Shown here in pieces: positions 1 through 10,985 of a stretch of 64,000 bases of DNA. The notes under the pieces were generated by a model. It saw only the letters and a list, made by a program, of their open reading frames with translations. It made no database searches and was not told the origin of the DNA. The translations under genes were made by a program, and so were the position numbers. The stretch is taken from the NCBI RefSeq assembly GCF_032062135.1, contig NC_092863.1:13681286-13745285 (forward strand), in the 5' to 3' direction. Source of the stretch: Pyxicephalus adspersus (lineage: Eukaryota > Chordata > Amphibia > Anura > Pyxicephalidae). The first letter of the stretch is position 1. Every line of letters starts with the position of its first letter.

Positions 1-10
1 TGAGTAATGG

Positions 11-250
11 AACCCAGTACAACCCAAAGTAAAGGAACCCAGTACAACCCAAAGTAAAGGAACCCAGTACAACCCAAAGTAAAGGAACCCAGTACAACCC
101 AAAGTAAAGGAACCCAGTACAACCCAAGGTGGAGTAAAGGAACCCAATGCAACCCAAGGTGGAGTAAAGGAACCCAATGCAACCCAAGGTGGAGTAAAGG
201 AACCCAATGCAACCCAAGGTAGTCCAATGCAACCCAAGGTAGTCCAATGC
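11..250. repeat. minisatellite, 25-bp unit expanding to 30 bp then shrinking to 20 bp
   Basis: Four near-identical 25-bp units (core AACCCAGTACAACCCAAAGT) run from 11. They are followed by 30-bp units carrying an extra GGTGG-type insertion (from 111), one 25-bp unit at 201 and 20-bp units to about 250. The array may continue left of the window. Confidence 0.95.
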
Positions 251-2904
251 AACATCTTGATGTGGATCTATACTATCCCACCCACCTATAAAACAAGCCT
301 GAGGGAAGAAATTAGAGAGATTAGGTGCCCCTCATTATGGCCATAGGAGGGGTGCATCCAAGAAAGCATTAGGTACTCCCAAGCACCTACCAAACAATTA
401 GGTTTTAGGAGACGAATCATTTATCAGTTATGACAGGCACGTCCAGAATTCCATAGACAAACACTGCATATTTCAGGCTGGGAGTACTGCGACTGAGAAT
501 GTAGCACTCATTATGTAATCATGGACGGTCTTGTTCAGCCAGGTAATTATAAGGGCATTACTACATAACAATGTTTACATAATAAAAAGGAATCTGAAGA
601 CGGCTTTATTAACCTAGAATAGCTCAAACCTTCATGCTCAACCTCTGCAGCTATTCCATTATCTTAGTTTATGCACCTTAAGCTTCCATTTTATATCCCC
701 TGGCCTGGCTCATGATAAGGCAGATGCTGCATTGTCACTACTTGTCTGCAACACCCGGAGCTATTTCTGCCTGCTGTGTGCTTTCAGTCATTTATCTCCG
801 GTATCTAGGAAATGCTCATGGAGGGCTCGGGAGGTTTCTGAGAGTCCGTGGCCTCTCTGCAGCACCTTATGATCTGATCTTTGTAAGCCAAACATACCAA
901 CACTGTACAATATTTTAATTAAACCAATCACAACGCCGCTTTAAATTCTGAACCCTTACAAGTTCCTTTGTCCTCTGCCGTGAGATATTAAATATCCAAT
1001 TATGTCACCGTTCTCCCCAACATGGCCACAGCAAGCAACAGCGGCGAACACTTTCCAAGCCATCAAAAGAATAAAAGCATGCTCATCTTTGTGATGGCCA
1101 TGTGTAGGGAAGGGCGGTATATCAAATAGGCCTCATCCCCACTCCAATACCAGCAGATCCTCATCACCCACCCATACATTCCACATTCATCCATTCTGCA
1201 TTGTATATGATGATGGGGAAGAGTTTAAAGACAAGTAGTTCAGGCGGTTACCATTAATTCAAAGCAAGCAAGCCGATTCCAATTTTCTTCTGAAGTATAC
1301 AGATGAGAGGACTGACAAGTTAAAAAAGAAACAAGCTGATAGAGAGAACAGATGCATGCCCAGAGTGAAATTAGTGTCAGGAAAGACTGGGAGCCGCTGA
1401 ACACTGCATTACACCCACCCACCTTTCTGGGGCATACCAGCTCGACATGCTGCAAGATATTTCATGTACAGCGCTGCGTAATATGTTGGCATTATATAAA
1501 TCCTCTTTAATAATAATAAAATGAATAGCACTATTCCTATTGCACTGACTTTATATGCACAGCAATAATAATGCCAAATAAACCTTGTTTTTGTCTGTGA
1601 CTTCAAACGATGAAGCCCTGCTATGGCACCCAATGCACTCTGGTTTGAGCAAACCAGGAAAGAAGCAGCGCTAGGTGTAGTATTTCCATCTCTCCAGTGA
1701 AATTATAAACTGGCTATGTCCATAATAAGGGTCATGTTTCTAAGGTAGACCTAGTTTTCCAATTTTGGAACAGCCGACACCACCGGCCGTCCTGCCTTTG
1801 CCCTGGAGGTATAATATACCAGTGGTGGTATTCACCTCCGCAGTATTTTAGCACTGGAAAATCTTTAGGCTTCTATGTGGCCTAACCTGACAAAACATGG
1901 ACCTTGAAAACATCAAGTAGGCAGTGTGGAAAATCCAGTCTTGCAATGACCCGTGCGTCAGCGGAGCATGCACGGCTTGACAGCATCCACTGTTCTCTAG
2001 TTGATTAATCCTGCAGCAATCATGAGGGGAAGGACACAGATTCACAGTCATTTGTATATTTATGGAGACAGCAAGGAAGCTTTCTCCGGAGTTAAATCAT
2101 GCATGCACATCCGACCAGATTCATGGTATAGGAAGCCATAGATAATAAGAGTCCTGGCACCAAACCCAGCTGAAGAGAAATAACATCTTTATGGTGAATC
2201 TGTGCTGGGGAAAACACATTCACTACCCCATAAATAGACCAACTTATATGTAAAGGCTTTTTCTTCTGTGTATCTGCAAAGGAGATGAAGTAGGGACAGA
2301 AAGGGTGGAGATTGGAGCCGGGCAATTTAGCAAGAAGTGTCCTTGCCCTCCATGCACAGAACATGATCTAAGTTTTCATAGAAACTCTTACATTGCCACA
2401 ATTGTAATGAAATTATTGTCTGTCCTTTAAATGCCTGGTCTATGGAAGCTGCTGAAAAATAGAACATGACCAGCGTTTAACCACTTCTCAATGCCAACAT
2501 AGCCACCCCAACTTGAAGAATTATAGCCTGGTCCTTCTGCAATAAAGAACACAACTGCTAGCATTTTTTGTAGGTTAAGTTCCATTTTAATAGATTTGAA
2601 GCAGTTTATTATCTTCCTACATTGTAGCATTGAGGCAACTGTCATGGCATCAAGAACAAAGAAAAACATTTATGAGTGGCAGATGCTTTATTTAAGTTAT
2701 AGGTTCCCATAAGCAGCCTTCATTCAAACCTAATCATCTATTTTACACTTTTAGGGCCCCATTGTAGACATGGATATAAAGCATGCTATAAAATATGGCC
2801 AATGATCTGACTTTAAATCTGGACAGGAGGCATTGTCATGTAATCAATACCACACAGCCACCCTGTCAGGAAGACTTCTGGACATTGGTGATCATTTTAT
2901 TAGA
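251..2904. other. intergenic DNA downstream of hexim1, no gene seen
   Basis: Only short open frames without recognisable domains are present. The one identified element is a SINE-type 3' tail near 1465-1522. The rest is unassigned AT-rich sequence. Confidence 0.6.
1465..1522 (+). repeat. SINE 3' tail fragment
   Basis: Carries the conserved tail TGTACAGCGCTGCGTAATAT followed by a variant of TTGGCGCTATATAAATCC and an AATAATAATA end. The same tail ends the full SINE at 2905-3240. Confidence 0.8.
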
Positions 2905-3240
2905 GATCAGGGTAGCATGGTGGCTCAGTGGTTAGCACTCCGACCTTTGCAGCACTGGGGCCCAGGTTCAAATCTCAGCCAGGACTCTATTTGCATGTTT
3001 GCAGGTTCTGTGTTTGCATAGGGGTACTCCGGTTTCCTCCCACACAAAAGCAATTACCGGTAGGTTAATTGGCTTCCCCTCAAAATTGACCTTAGACTGT
3101 AATAATGACATATGATTATGGTAGGGATATTAGATTGTGAGACCCTTTAAGGGACAGCTAGTCACATGACTATGGACTTTGTACAGCGCTGTGTAATATG
3201 TTGGTGCTATATAAATACTGTGTAAGAATAATATTAATCA
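2905..3240 (+). mobile_element. full-length tRNA-headed SINE
   Basis: The head has an RNA polymerase III A box (TGGCTCAGTGG, 2921-2931) and B box (GGTTCAAATCT, 2965-2975). A body follows, then the conserved tail with the TACAGCGCTGTGTAATATG motif and an AATAATATT end. This is the architecture of tRNA-derived SINEs that share a LINE 3' tail for mobilisation in trans. The LINE partner (L2-like) is inference. Confidence 0.85.
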
Positions 3241-6200
3241 GTAGGTTTAGTGCTACCACAGGAAGTCAGAGAGCCCCTTTTGTGTGTGTGAACCAGCCGT
3301 AAGTCTAATAGGGGCTTTCTAATAGCCTGAAAAGTGTAATATAGCACAGTAAAAGGCCAATATTACAAGCTAGTTGGTCTCCAAGAAAATGTCCAGCGAG
3401 GTCTGGAATGCTTTCTTTCCTTGTCAGCCATTTTCTTGTATACCAGCACATAGAGACTGGTGAACCACATCCTCAGCTAAAAAAAAGGTTGGGTGTCCTG
3501 TTTTAAATGAGCCCAGTGCACATTTTTAAGTATTCACATTTGATCTAACCAATTTTTAAGTATTCACATTTATGATCTAACCAATGAAAACATTGGAACA
3601 TAAAAAGGAAAGGATTGATGATCCTTGATTCACTTTGCTACCATGGGCTTGATTTTCCAATGAGAAGATCCAGGCAAACAACCACACAGATGAAAGCCAT
3701 TGAGGTTTTCCGTATTCTTGCCAAGTCTCATATACCGGTAACAAGACCCGCTGACCAAACACATAAATCTATTGGCAGGTAAATATATCTGACCTGACAA
3801 ACCAGCCACGTGCTAAATTCTACTTTTGACTTCTGCATTGCCAAGTTCTATTTTAAAGCCCAATTGAGCAATGTTTTCCCAGATTGAAGGAGATTCATTT
3901 TCTGTCTGCCAACCATTGTGGAAATTTCTCCTTCACATCCTGACTGTTATATTAGTATAAAAAAATGGGAGAAACCTTTATTATAAAGGAAATAGATAGA
4001 AAGTCAAGCCTGAGTTTTCTTTATTCAGGTGCATTATGTTGCAGCATATTTAAATCAAGAATTGTGAAGCTTTCCGACCCATAAATAACTGCAAATGTAT
4101 TCCTCATAAATAAATGTGGTAAGAAACTCCCTCGTGTTTCGCCTTTCCTCAACTCTGCGTGGTAGATTTTGCAGGACATTGGACATATCTGAAATGAAAG
4201 AAATCATATGAAAGCTTCTTCCCCCACCACCCTGAATAAGCACGGAGACTCCATCCTTCTACCATCACATCACTGCCGCTACCTCTAAGGTAGTCAAAGG
4301 ACGGAACCAGAACCTGTGGCAGAGGACATCTGAAAAGACTTATGGAACAGTAGGAGACACTACAATACAAAGTTAAGTGTGAAATGGCACCTTAAAGTTA
4401 TCAATGTGTGCAGGAAATCTGAAGAAAGAACAAGCAGCATGACAGCCAGGCAACAAGGATTTTCAGAATGAGTTGAGCAAAAGGCATCCTACATATTTCT
4501 GTACATCAGGAACATAAAAGTGCTTGATGATTCTGGATTGCCATGCATGCTAGGTTTTGCTACAGCAAGTCTAAATCTACTTGGAGTGTCATGAGTTCCT
4601 GTCACCTACACAAAGACATCACTTAAAGTGGGCCGAAACTCAAATGTTTACTTTATAGAAAAGGCAGATAGGTGGGCTAAAAATATTGTTCATCAAGACT
4701 GAATAGAAGCACAGAGCCTCCCGGGATACCCATGTCACACATCCCGGCTCTTGGCTGCTCCTTCTACACATGGCCAATCTCGGGCATACACAGAAGGGAC
4801 ATTTTCTTTCACTCGCACAGCGAGATTGGCACTTTTCTTTTCCCTTTTACAGTGGGCTATGTCATTCAAAGGTGAGATCGGGTGACATAGCCAGAAGAAG
4901 GCTGAAAATGGCAGTGCTCGGCGAGGTCTAAGAATTCCAGGTAGGCGTAGGACCCGATTGTGGAAAACACCAGTGCTATCAAGGGATCTGCGGAATTAAA
5001 GTGAAGTATAACTTAATTTTCAGTTTAATTCTGCTTTAGTTTTTTTTTTCTTTAACTGCGTGTAATAGCAATGCAATCTTTCTCAGAATTCACATTGGTA
5101 ACTTACTGGTTTTATCCCATCACCTCCCTGTCCAGACACCTAGTTCTGCTTTCTGGCAGACAAGGTTGTGACACTTCTCTGTGGCAATATCAGCCCTTCG
5201 CTTCTTCCTAACCTCATTTCACACAGCCACTAATATGAAGGTGATGTCTTTTACCCACCACCTTCTGCATGTTTACATGGATACAATTAACATCTTATGC
5301 TGAGTACACACAATAAATTATTGGCCTCTCAATGTCATTCATTGATCCAGTCTGGCAGAAACCGCTGTGCATTCCAATGGAGGAAAGCAAAGCAAGGTGC
5401 ACTCACCCACCCCCTTCATCCCTGGAGCTGCAGTGCATGTGTACAACGCTCATTTATGTTTCTGGAAACAATCACAAAATATTATTTCCAGCAACAGACA
5501 TACCTAACCTAACTCACTGCACACCTTGCTTGAATACGGACAGATTGGGATTTGCAATCAAGTGACTGCTACCAAATGTGACAAGAAAAGGTAGGACTAC
5601 ATGGCAAATTACATTTACTTTATGTCAGTGAATAGATCAGCTTTTAGAACTACCGGTAATTAACTTCCAAAATATTTAGCAGCTCACAGGACAGAGGATT
5701 TCCTGCTAGTCACCCCCATGTGACAGCAAATGGTACCTAAGCAGCCAATCACCAGTCAGGAAACTTAAATCAGACCTTTCATATTAAAAGGAAGAAAGCG
5801 CCAACCCACAACACAAGTGTTCTTTTTCAAACAATTTGTAAACAGTTCATCCGTTGAAAGCAAAGAAATAACCTGACCCCGGACCGTGCCAGCAGAGCCA
5901 AGCTAATGATTTACTTTTTTTTGGGGTAACCAGTTTGTTTACAGAAAACTTTGAAAGAACTTTGTATAGGAGGGCAGAAAAAAACAAAAACGAATATTGA
6001 CATGGAAGGCCCACTTTAAAGGAGAACTAAGGGCAGATACACACCTCCCTCCTCAATGCCCAATGTGCACAAGTGAAAGTTGGCAGCAGTAGTAGCGCTC
6101 ACTACCAACCCTATTCATTCCCTATGGGGAGCAAGGAAGCAGTAAACACACCGCACCCTCACTACCACTGTGTATTAGCCCCAAAGTTACTGTACTCACC

Positions 6201-6426
6201 TTCCCCTGCTAGCACCCCCTGTCCACTACACTTAAGATCACTTTAAGTTAAGCTGTTGCTTTCTCATCAAACTACATCAAAGTGATCCCAGGTTAAGAAT
6301 ATCATCAGCACACTGCTGGGTTTGGGACGGATTATAGCAAATGATTGACATACAGCAGATGCTGGAGATCATAAAAGACAAACATGTATTTGGTACCAAT
6401 CTGTGGTCATCCTCGAACCCTACAAG
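3241..6426. other. intergenic DNA, repeat-derived, no gene seen
   Basis: A short direct duplication lies at 3522-3583. Around 4620-5040 the sequence has the TAAAGTG...CTTTAGT ends of a dispersed frog-type repeat seen again near 36877-37222. No coding or RNA gene was recognised. Confidence 0.55.
3522..3583. repeat. two-copy direct duplication of about 30 bp
   Basis: ATTTTTAAGTATTCACATTT plus GATCTAACCA occurs twice in tandem; the second copy has an extra AT. Confidence 0.9.
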
Positions 6427-6736
6427 CAGCGATTGCCAACAGGTGGCCCACGGCTCTGTCCGCTGTATGGACACAACCCACCCACTCTGCCATGGCAGGC
6501 TCATCGGGGGGGGGGGGAATAGTAACTTTTGTTGCCTCCACAGCCCTGCGCTACTGTGACCCCGGAATTTAGCAAACAAGTCCGAGCCTGCGATGGGAGA
6601 GCGGGCAGTTCTGGCATCATGTCATCACTATGGGAGAAGTTTCTTCCCCTTTAAATGACACAAAGCTCCCTGCACACGTGCGGTCCGGATTCTGTGAATT
6701 AGGGGTCAGTGAAGTCCAAAAGGTTAGTGACCACTG
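6427..6736. mobile_element. degenerate hAT-like non-autonomous transposon
   Basis: Ends resemble CAGTGGTYGCCAAC and its complement (CAGCGATTGCCAAC left, TTAGTGACCACTG right). The interior matches the better preserved copy at 11576-11887. The flanking octamers CCTACAAG and ACCTACAG are close but not identical. A poly-G run interrupts the body near 6507-6518. Confidence 0.7.
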
Positions 6737-7425
6737 ACCTACAGAACTATAAACAGACATTGTCACTATGTATACCCAGAGCAGTCTGTGCAATGCCATC
6801 CCCCCCCCCACCTTCCTTCATTGGTCACCAAAATCCCTATCATTGGGGAGCAGTGGCTTAACAACCATGGTCATATGACAGTGATTGAGCCTAGTGATTG
6901 GCTGATGGGGCTGTGAATTCCCGGGGAGGTGGTCACATGCTCTCCCCCCCCCCCCATATCCCAAGTGCCGGGTTTTAGTCTCTGCTTGCAGCAAAGCAGT
7001 TCTAAGCATGGGGGCTCTCTGCAAAGAGACTTCTGCTTTATGGTGGTTTCCTTAAACTAGCAAATAAATCTATGTCACAGCTGCAACGCCCACACCACGG
7101 CTTACACTGCTATGGAACAAAACACTCAGACATTTCAATTATACCTTCATCGACCCAAATTCAATTCACCACAACCGTGCATTCTATTCTGTTTTCGAGA
7201 GCGAATCCTTAAACTCAGTGTTATTATATTAATTTCCTATTAGTAGTAAGGATCAGCAGAAAAAAAAAGATCTGACAAGATGTCTGCCGGGAGCCATTTT
7301 GTCATGTTTCTACCAGAAATCACATAGAAGAACTGCGTTTGTGGAACTTGCAGCCACCAAATCCTCATGTTTCCAAGCAGAAGAATCTTGGTTGCTCCAG
7401 GTAACACAAACCGTTACTTTCACAC

Positions 7426-7515
7426 AAACTTCTCCTCCTGTGTCACTGTCTGTGTCTGCAACCCTTATTTAATGTACAGCGCTGTGGCATATGTTGGTGC
7501 TATATAATAATCCTA
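7426..7515 (+). repeat. SINE 3' portion
   Basis: The segment TCTCCTCCTGTGTCACTGTC plus the TGTACAGCGCTG tail matches the copy at 50019-50148. Confidence 0.75.
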
Positions 7516-7864
7516 TATTTTGGATAGATAACTAAATAGGAGATTACACCACATCCTTTTCATATAGTATCAAATACAAATTAAAAAAGGTATTAAGGAT
7601 TTTATGGTGGTTAATATCAACAAGCACACAAAAATATTAAAAAAAAAAAAAAAAAGCTATATAAATCCTGATTAATAATAACCGAACATGAATAACAAAC
7701 AGATAAATAATAAATAAATAAACTATCATGTTTTATTTTTTTTAGCATTCTGAACCTTACTAAAAAGATTTTTCTTCACTTCATATAGAAAAAGAAAGAG
7801 GAAGTGAAAAGAAATCAGAGGCGGTTTTTCCTTACCTTGATAAAAACTCAATATTTGTCTCCGT

Positions 7865-8014
7865 GTCAATGTGAAAAAGTTTTCAGACCGCACTAAAACT
7901 TGGCAGAAGTCTAACACTTTCATATGATGGACAGGAGCCGACCATAGGAAAGTGTTAAACATCTGCCAAGTTTTATTGCGGTCTGAAAACGTTTCCCCTC
8001 CATGTTTCATTGAC
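7865..8014. repeat. foldback (inverted-repeat) element of about 150 bp
   Basis: The left arm 7884-7930 and right arm 7938-7985 are complementary over about 47 bp with few mismatches, around a loop of about 7 nt. Outer arms extend the pairing to GTCAATG/CATTGAC, with a short deletion on the left. It resembles a small MITE or a single long hairpin; the family is not recognised. Confidence 0.8.
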
Positions 8015-8133
8015 CCAACTCTTAAAATTCAGCTTTACTAAACCCGGTAAAATGATATCCATAAGCAAACACACGCATGTCCACCCTATGACACCTGCAA
8101 ATGTCACCACGTCATCAGATGGGACAAGTCACA

Positions 8134-8183
8134 CGTACAGTGCCACGGCATAGGGTGGCGATATATAAAACACAATAATAAAA
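8134..8183 (+). repeat. degenerate SINE 3' tail
   Basis: A diverged version of the TACAGCGCTG...GGCGCTATATAA tail with a terminal AATAATAAA. Confidence 0.6.
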
Positions 8184-8410
8184 GGTATTATCACTACACA
8201 GATCTGATATCTATAAAACCATTACAGATTTATCTAATACAAACTTAAGGGGTGGAACCCCGGTCAGGTTTTATTTGAGATCTATAGACGTCTGATAACA
8301 CCTGGCAGGGGTTCTACCACAAACATACAATAGGATCAGAATAACAATGTGATGTAAAAACAAGTTTTAGTTTAATAAATTGCTCAATTATTTGTCATCA
8401 ACTTTAAACA

Positions 8411-8416
8411 TTTATT
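8411..8416 (-). terminator. hexim1: candidate hexim1 polyadenylation signal AATAAA
   Basis: TTTATT on the plus strand reads AATAAA on the minus strand, about 110 bp past the hexim1 stop and beyond a small assembly gap. Mammalian HEXIM1 has a longer 3' UTR, so this may not be the main site. Confidence 0.35.
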
Positions 8417-8455
8417 AAAAAAAGAAATCAAAGAAAGTGAAAGAAGGATGATGGG

Positions 8456-8495
8456 NNNNNNNNNNNNNNNNNNNNNNNNNNNNNNNNNNNNNNNN
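8456..8495. other. assembly gap (40 N) in the hexim1 3' UTR
   Basis: The run of N lies 30 bp beyond the hexim1 stop codon and is flanked by G-runs on both sides. It does not touch the coding sequence. Confidence 0.99.
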
Positions 8496-8524
8496 GGGGG
8501 GTTCTGGTCCAATAAAAGAAGCGA

Positions 8525-9316
8525 TCAGAGCCCCGTAGGTTCGGCCTCCTCCTCTCTCTTCTTCAGCAGCCTCCGGTTCTCCTCTTTAAGCTTTTCCAGT
8601 TCCAGTTCCAGTTCCCGGAGCCGGGGCTGCTGTGAGCGGAGCAGATTGTTCTCCTCCTCCATGCGGCTCAGACATTTCTCCAGCTCCATGTATTCCCGGA
8701 TCAGCTCCGGCTTGCTCATGTCCTGCAGGCTCTCCCGGTGATACTTCTCATAGGTCTCGGAAAAGTCTCTTTTCAGGAACTCGGCGCCGTCGTCGCTGCC
8801 CATGCCGTCGCTGCCGGTGCCGTCCTCCTCCTCATCCTCCTCCGTGCTGTCAGAGTTCAGGTGGAGGGGGAGCAGGGCGGCCGGGGCTCTCTTCTGTGGC
8901 GGGCACAGGTCCGGCTCCTCCAGGTCGTGGTCGTCCATTAGGAATTGGGTGGTGTTGTACGGGGCCACCGGCTGGCCCTTAGCGAACATTTCCGCCCGTA
9001 TCCGGGAGGCTCGCTGGGACTCCCGCTCCTCCAGCCGCTTCTTCTCCTCCCACGTCAGCTTGTTGTACGGTTTCCAGGCGCGCTTCTTCCTAGAAGGTCT
9101 CCTGCGGTGCCTCTTCCTGCCCTGCTCCTTCCACAGCTCCTCCTGCTGGTTCGGGGGTTTGTTGCAGTCACCCACCTTACCCTGCTCCTCTGGGCACGAC
9201 AGGGCGGAAGGGCTCCTCCTCAGGCATTCCTCCTCTGGTTGCCACCCACTCTGTTCTTGCAGGGTTTCCCCACCTGCCAAACTTTCACAAGGCTCCTGAA
9301 TACCCACTTCTGCCAT
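8525..9316 (-). CDS. hexim1: HEXIM1, 7SK-dependent inhibitor of P-TEFb (single exon)
   Basis: HEXIM1 binds 7SK snRNA and holds CDK9-cyclin T (P-TEFb) inactive in the nucleus, limiting RNA polymerase II elongation. The 263-aa frame shows the family hallmarks in order: an arginine-rich RNA-binding/nuclear-localisation stretch (KRHRRRPSRKKR, about residues 68-79), the invariant PYNTTQF CDK9-inhibitory motif (about 119-125), acidic clusters (about 130-137 and 156-179), and a C-terminal cyclin T-binding dimeric coiled coil (about 185-253). The chosen ATG (9316-9314, GCCATGG) has a strong initiation context; the open frame extends five codons upstream but contains no ATG there. The protein is shorter than the human one (359 aa), mainly in the poorly conserved N-terminus. 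It is intronless like mammalian HEXIM1 and lies in GC-rich DNA. Confidence 0.97.
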   Translation of the reverse strand: MAEVGIQEPCESLAGGETLQEQSGWQPEEECLRRSPSALSCPEEQGKVGDCNKPPNQQEELWKEQGRKRHRRRPSRKKRAWKPYNKLTWEEKKRLEERESQRASRIRAEMFAKGQPVAPYNTTQFLMDDHDLEEPDLCPPQKRAPAALLPLHLNSDSTEEDEEEDGTGSDGMGSDDGAEFLKRDFSETYEKYHRESLQDMSKPELIREYMELEKCLSRMEEENNLLRSQQPRLRELELELEKLKEENRRLLKKREEEAEPTGL

Positions 9317-9379
9317 GGCAGGCCCCCCCACCCTGCACTTGAGAATGGTACAGTCTCTCGTTCTCTGAAGCCTCGTAAT

Positions 9380-9409
9380 TCACAGGGTCGGAACCAAGTG
9401 GATGCTCAT
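9380..9409 (-). other. short upstream ORF in the presumed hexim1 5' leader
   Basis: The only minus-strand ATG between the TATA box and the hexim1 start opens a 9-codon frame ending in TGA. It matters only if transcription starts near 9620-9625. Confidence 0.4.
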
Positions 9410-9648
9410 AGGGGGTGGCACGAAGATGTCAATTTGCTTGCAGCTTTCTCTGAGGAAGCGAGCTCTCCTCACTTCACTGAGCGACGCTGCTTCAGCACTG
9501 CCCCCAGCTGGCAGCTTCTGACGCTACACACACAGGCAGGAAAAAAATCCGCCTCTGACTCCTCCTCCCCAAGATACTCTCTTCGCTAATCCTGAACCTT
9601 CACAACCGACAACCAACTCCAACTGCTACTGCCCAGCCTGGGACGCCA

Positions 9649-9657
9649 CTTTATATA
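9649..9657 (-). promoter_or_regulatory. hexim1: hexim1 TATA box
   Basis: TATATAAAG on the minus strand, about 340 bp upstream of the start codon. It predicts a transcription start near 9620-9625. Confidence 0.75.
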
Positions 9658-9676
9658 GCGAACCCGGCCCCCTTTT

Positions 9677-9690
9677 ATTGGCGCATGCGC
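9677..9690 (-). promoter_or_regulatory. hexim1: CCAAT box abutting an NRF1-like palindrome
   Basis: CCAAT (minus strand, 9681-9677) is immediately upstream of the TATA box. It overlaps by one base the palindrome GCGCATGCGC (9681-9690), the core recognised by NRF1. Confidence 0.65.
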
Positions 9691-9714
9691 CCTCTTTCCT
9701 TAGCAGTGGGATTA

Positions 9715-9781
9715 TGGGAGGTGTAGTTCGTCCACATCCCCGCCAGCGAGAGTTAAAGCGTAGATTTGACTACCACTCCCA
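9715..9781. promoter_or_regulatory. hexim1: pair of oppositely oriented ZNF143-like (SBS) sites
   Basis: TGGGAGGTGTAGT (plus, 9715-9727) and TGGGAGTGGTAGT (minus, 9781-9769) both match the TGGGARTTGTAGT core of ZNF143/Staf sites with one or two changes. Further CCAAT/ATTGG pentamers lie at 9811, 9853, about 9904 and about 9937. Confidence 0.55.
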
Positions 9782-9789
9782 CAAACCCT

Positions 9790-10985
9790 GAAACGTCACA
9801 AGCGCAAACTCCAATCAACACAGAGCGCTTCGGCACCGCCTCCTTCAGCTTTTTATTGGATAAGAGAGAAACAGGCTGTTGCTAAGCTAGGACAAGGGTA
9901 ACATTGGCTAGTCTGCACGTCCATTCACAACCTAAGCCCCAATAGGAAGACGTGGGTTGTACCACTAACACGCTCCAGGGGGTGTAACGTAATATTTGTA
10001 AATTACGGTCAGTTTACTGAATGGGCAGTATGTTAAATTTAGAAAACTGGCTCACGTTTGTTACGGTTTCGTAGAACTATAGACAACGAGCGTTGTTTAT
10101 GTTTAATCAGGTATTTTATATTTGCATCTCCACATAAGACTGACCCAAGCAGCTAGAGACAAAGTAGTTCCGATCTATCTCTACATATTTGGGGACACAT
10201 TACGGCTTAGGGGTTTAAGTTGTTTTCAGAATTTTCTCCTCATATAAAAAAAACCAAAGAGTTTCTGTTATTGCAAGCGCTGAAGAAACGCGAAAGTGTC
10301 CAAGTAGCGGCGGGCGGAGGGATTTTTGATTCGTGTATCATTTTTAGATGAATCACTCCGCGCGGGCTCTTGTAAACATAGGCCGAAATAAGTTCCGTCT
10401 TAAAGCGGAAATGACTAAACGTTCAGTAAGAGAGGAAGTGTGTTTGGGCCTGCACATGGTTAATAAACGTTGCTGAATCGTTGCATTATGTTTCTGATTT
10501 TTCCAAATAAATTATCTGTGTGTCATATTGCTCACATCCCACAGAACTCTCAGTTTCATACATTCCATGTACATTCTAACATCTTACAGTTATTTTTCTA
10601 CATAAAGCAGCCACAGCCTGAGAATAAAAGCCTGCCTACTGCCAGCAAAGGACCCTCTTGGGGAAGCAACACTCACTATGCAAAGATCTGACCTCAGCCA
10701 GAAAGCAGAAAAAAAAAAGTTGGGGGAAATTTCCCTTCACTTCCTGTCTTTGAGACACTACAGGAAGTTATAGAAGATCTCTCTAAAGTGAAGGGATTTA
10801 CACTCTCAGACAACCATTTCTAGAACAGGTTTCCCCATTGCAGGAGTTGCCACCCCTTCTTGTACATGTGACCAGTATAAGATTTCAGAATTCTCATAAC
10901 TTCCTGTACAGCAGTAAATGTGTGTGCACATTACAATGTGATTGTACAATCTCCAGTAGATGAACGAACATTGATCTGTAGAGAT
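9790..10985. other. upstream flank of hexim1, no gene seen
   Basis: GC-rich patches with CpGs continue to about 10420 (for example 10290-10380) and then fade into AT-rich sequence. No open frame with recognisable homology was found. Confidence 0.5.

Noticed and set aside
2833..3021. 62-codon frame and possible tRNA gene at 2920
   Set aside because: The pol III boxes belong to a SINE head; no cloverleaf tRNA was evident.
8525..9331. hexim1 start five codons further upstream
   Set aside because: The upstream position is GTG, whereas the ATG at 9316 has an optimal context and matches the family start.
8802..9589. Long plus-strand open frames opposite hexim1
   Set aside because: They are antisense shadows of the GC-rich hexim1 exon, with low-complexity Ser/Pro/Leu content and no family features.
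10270..10300. Interferon-response-like GAAA repeats (GAAACGCGAAAG)
   Set aside because: Spacing is 3 nt rather than the 2 nt required.
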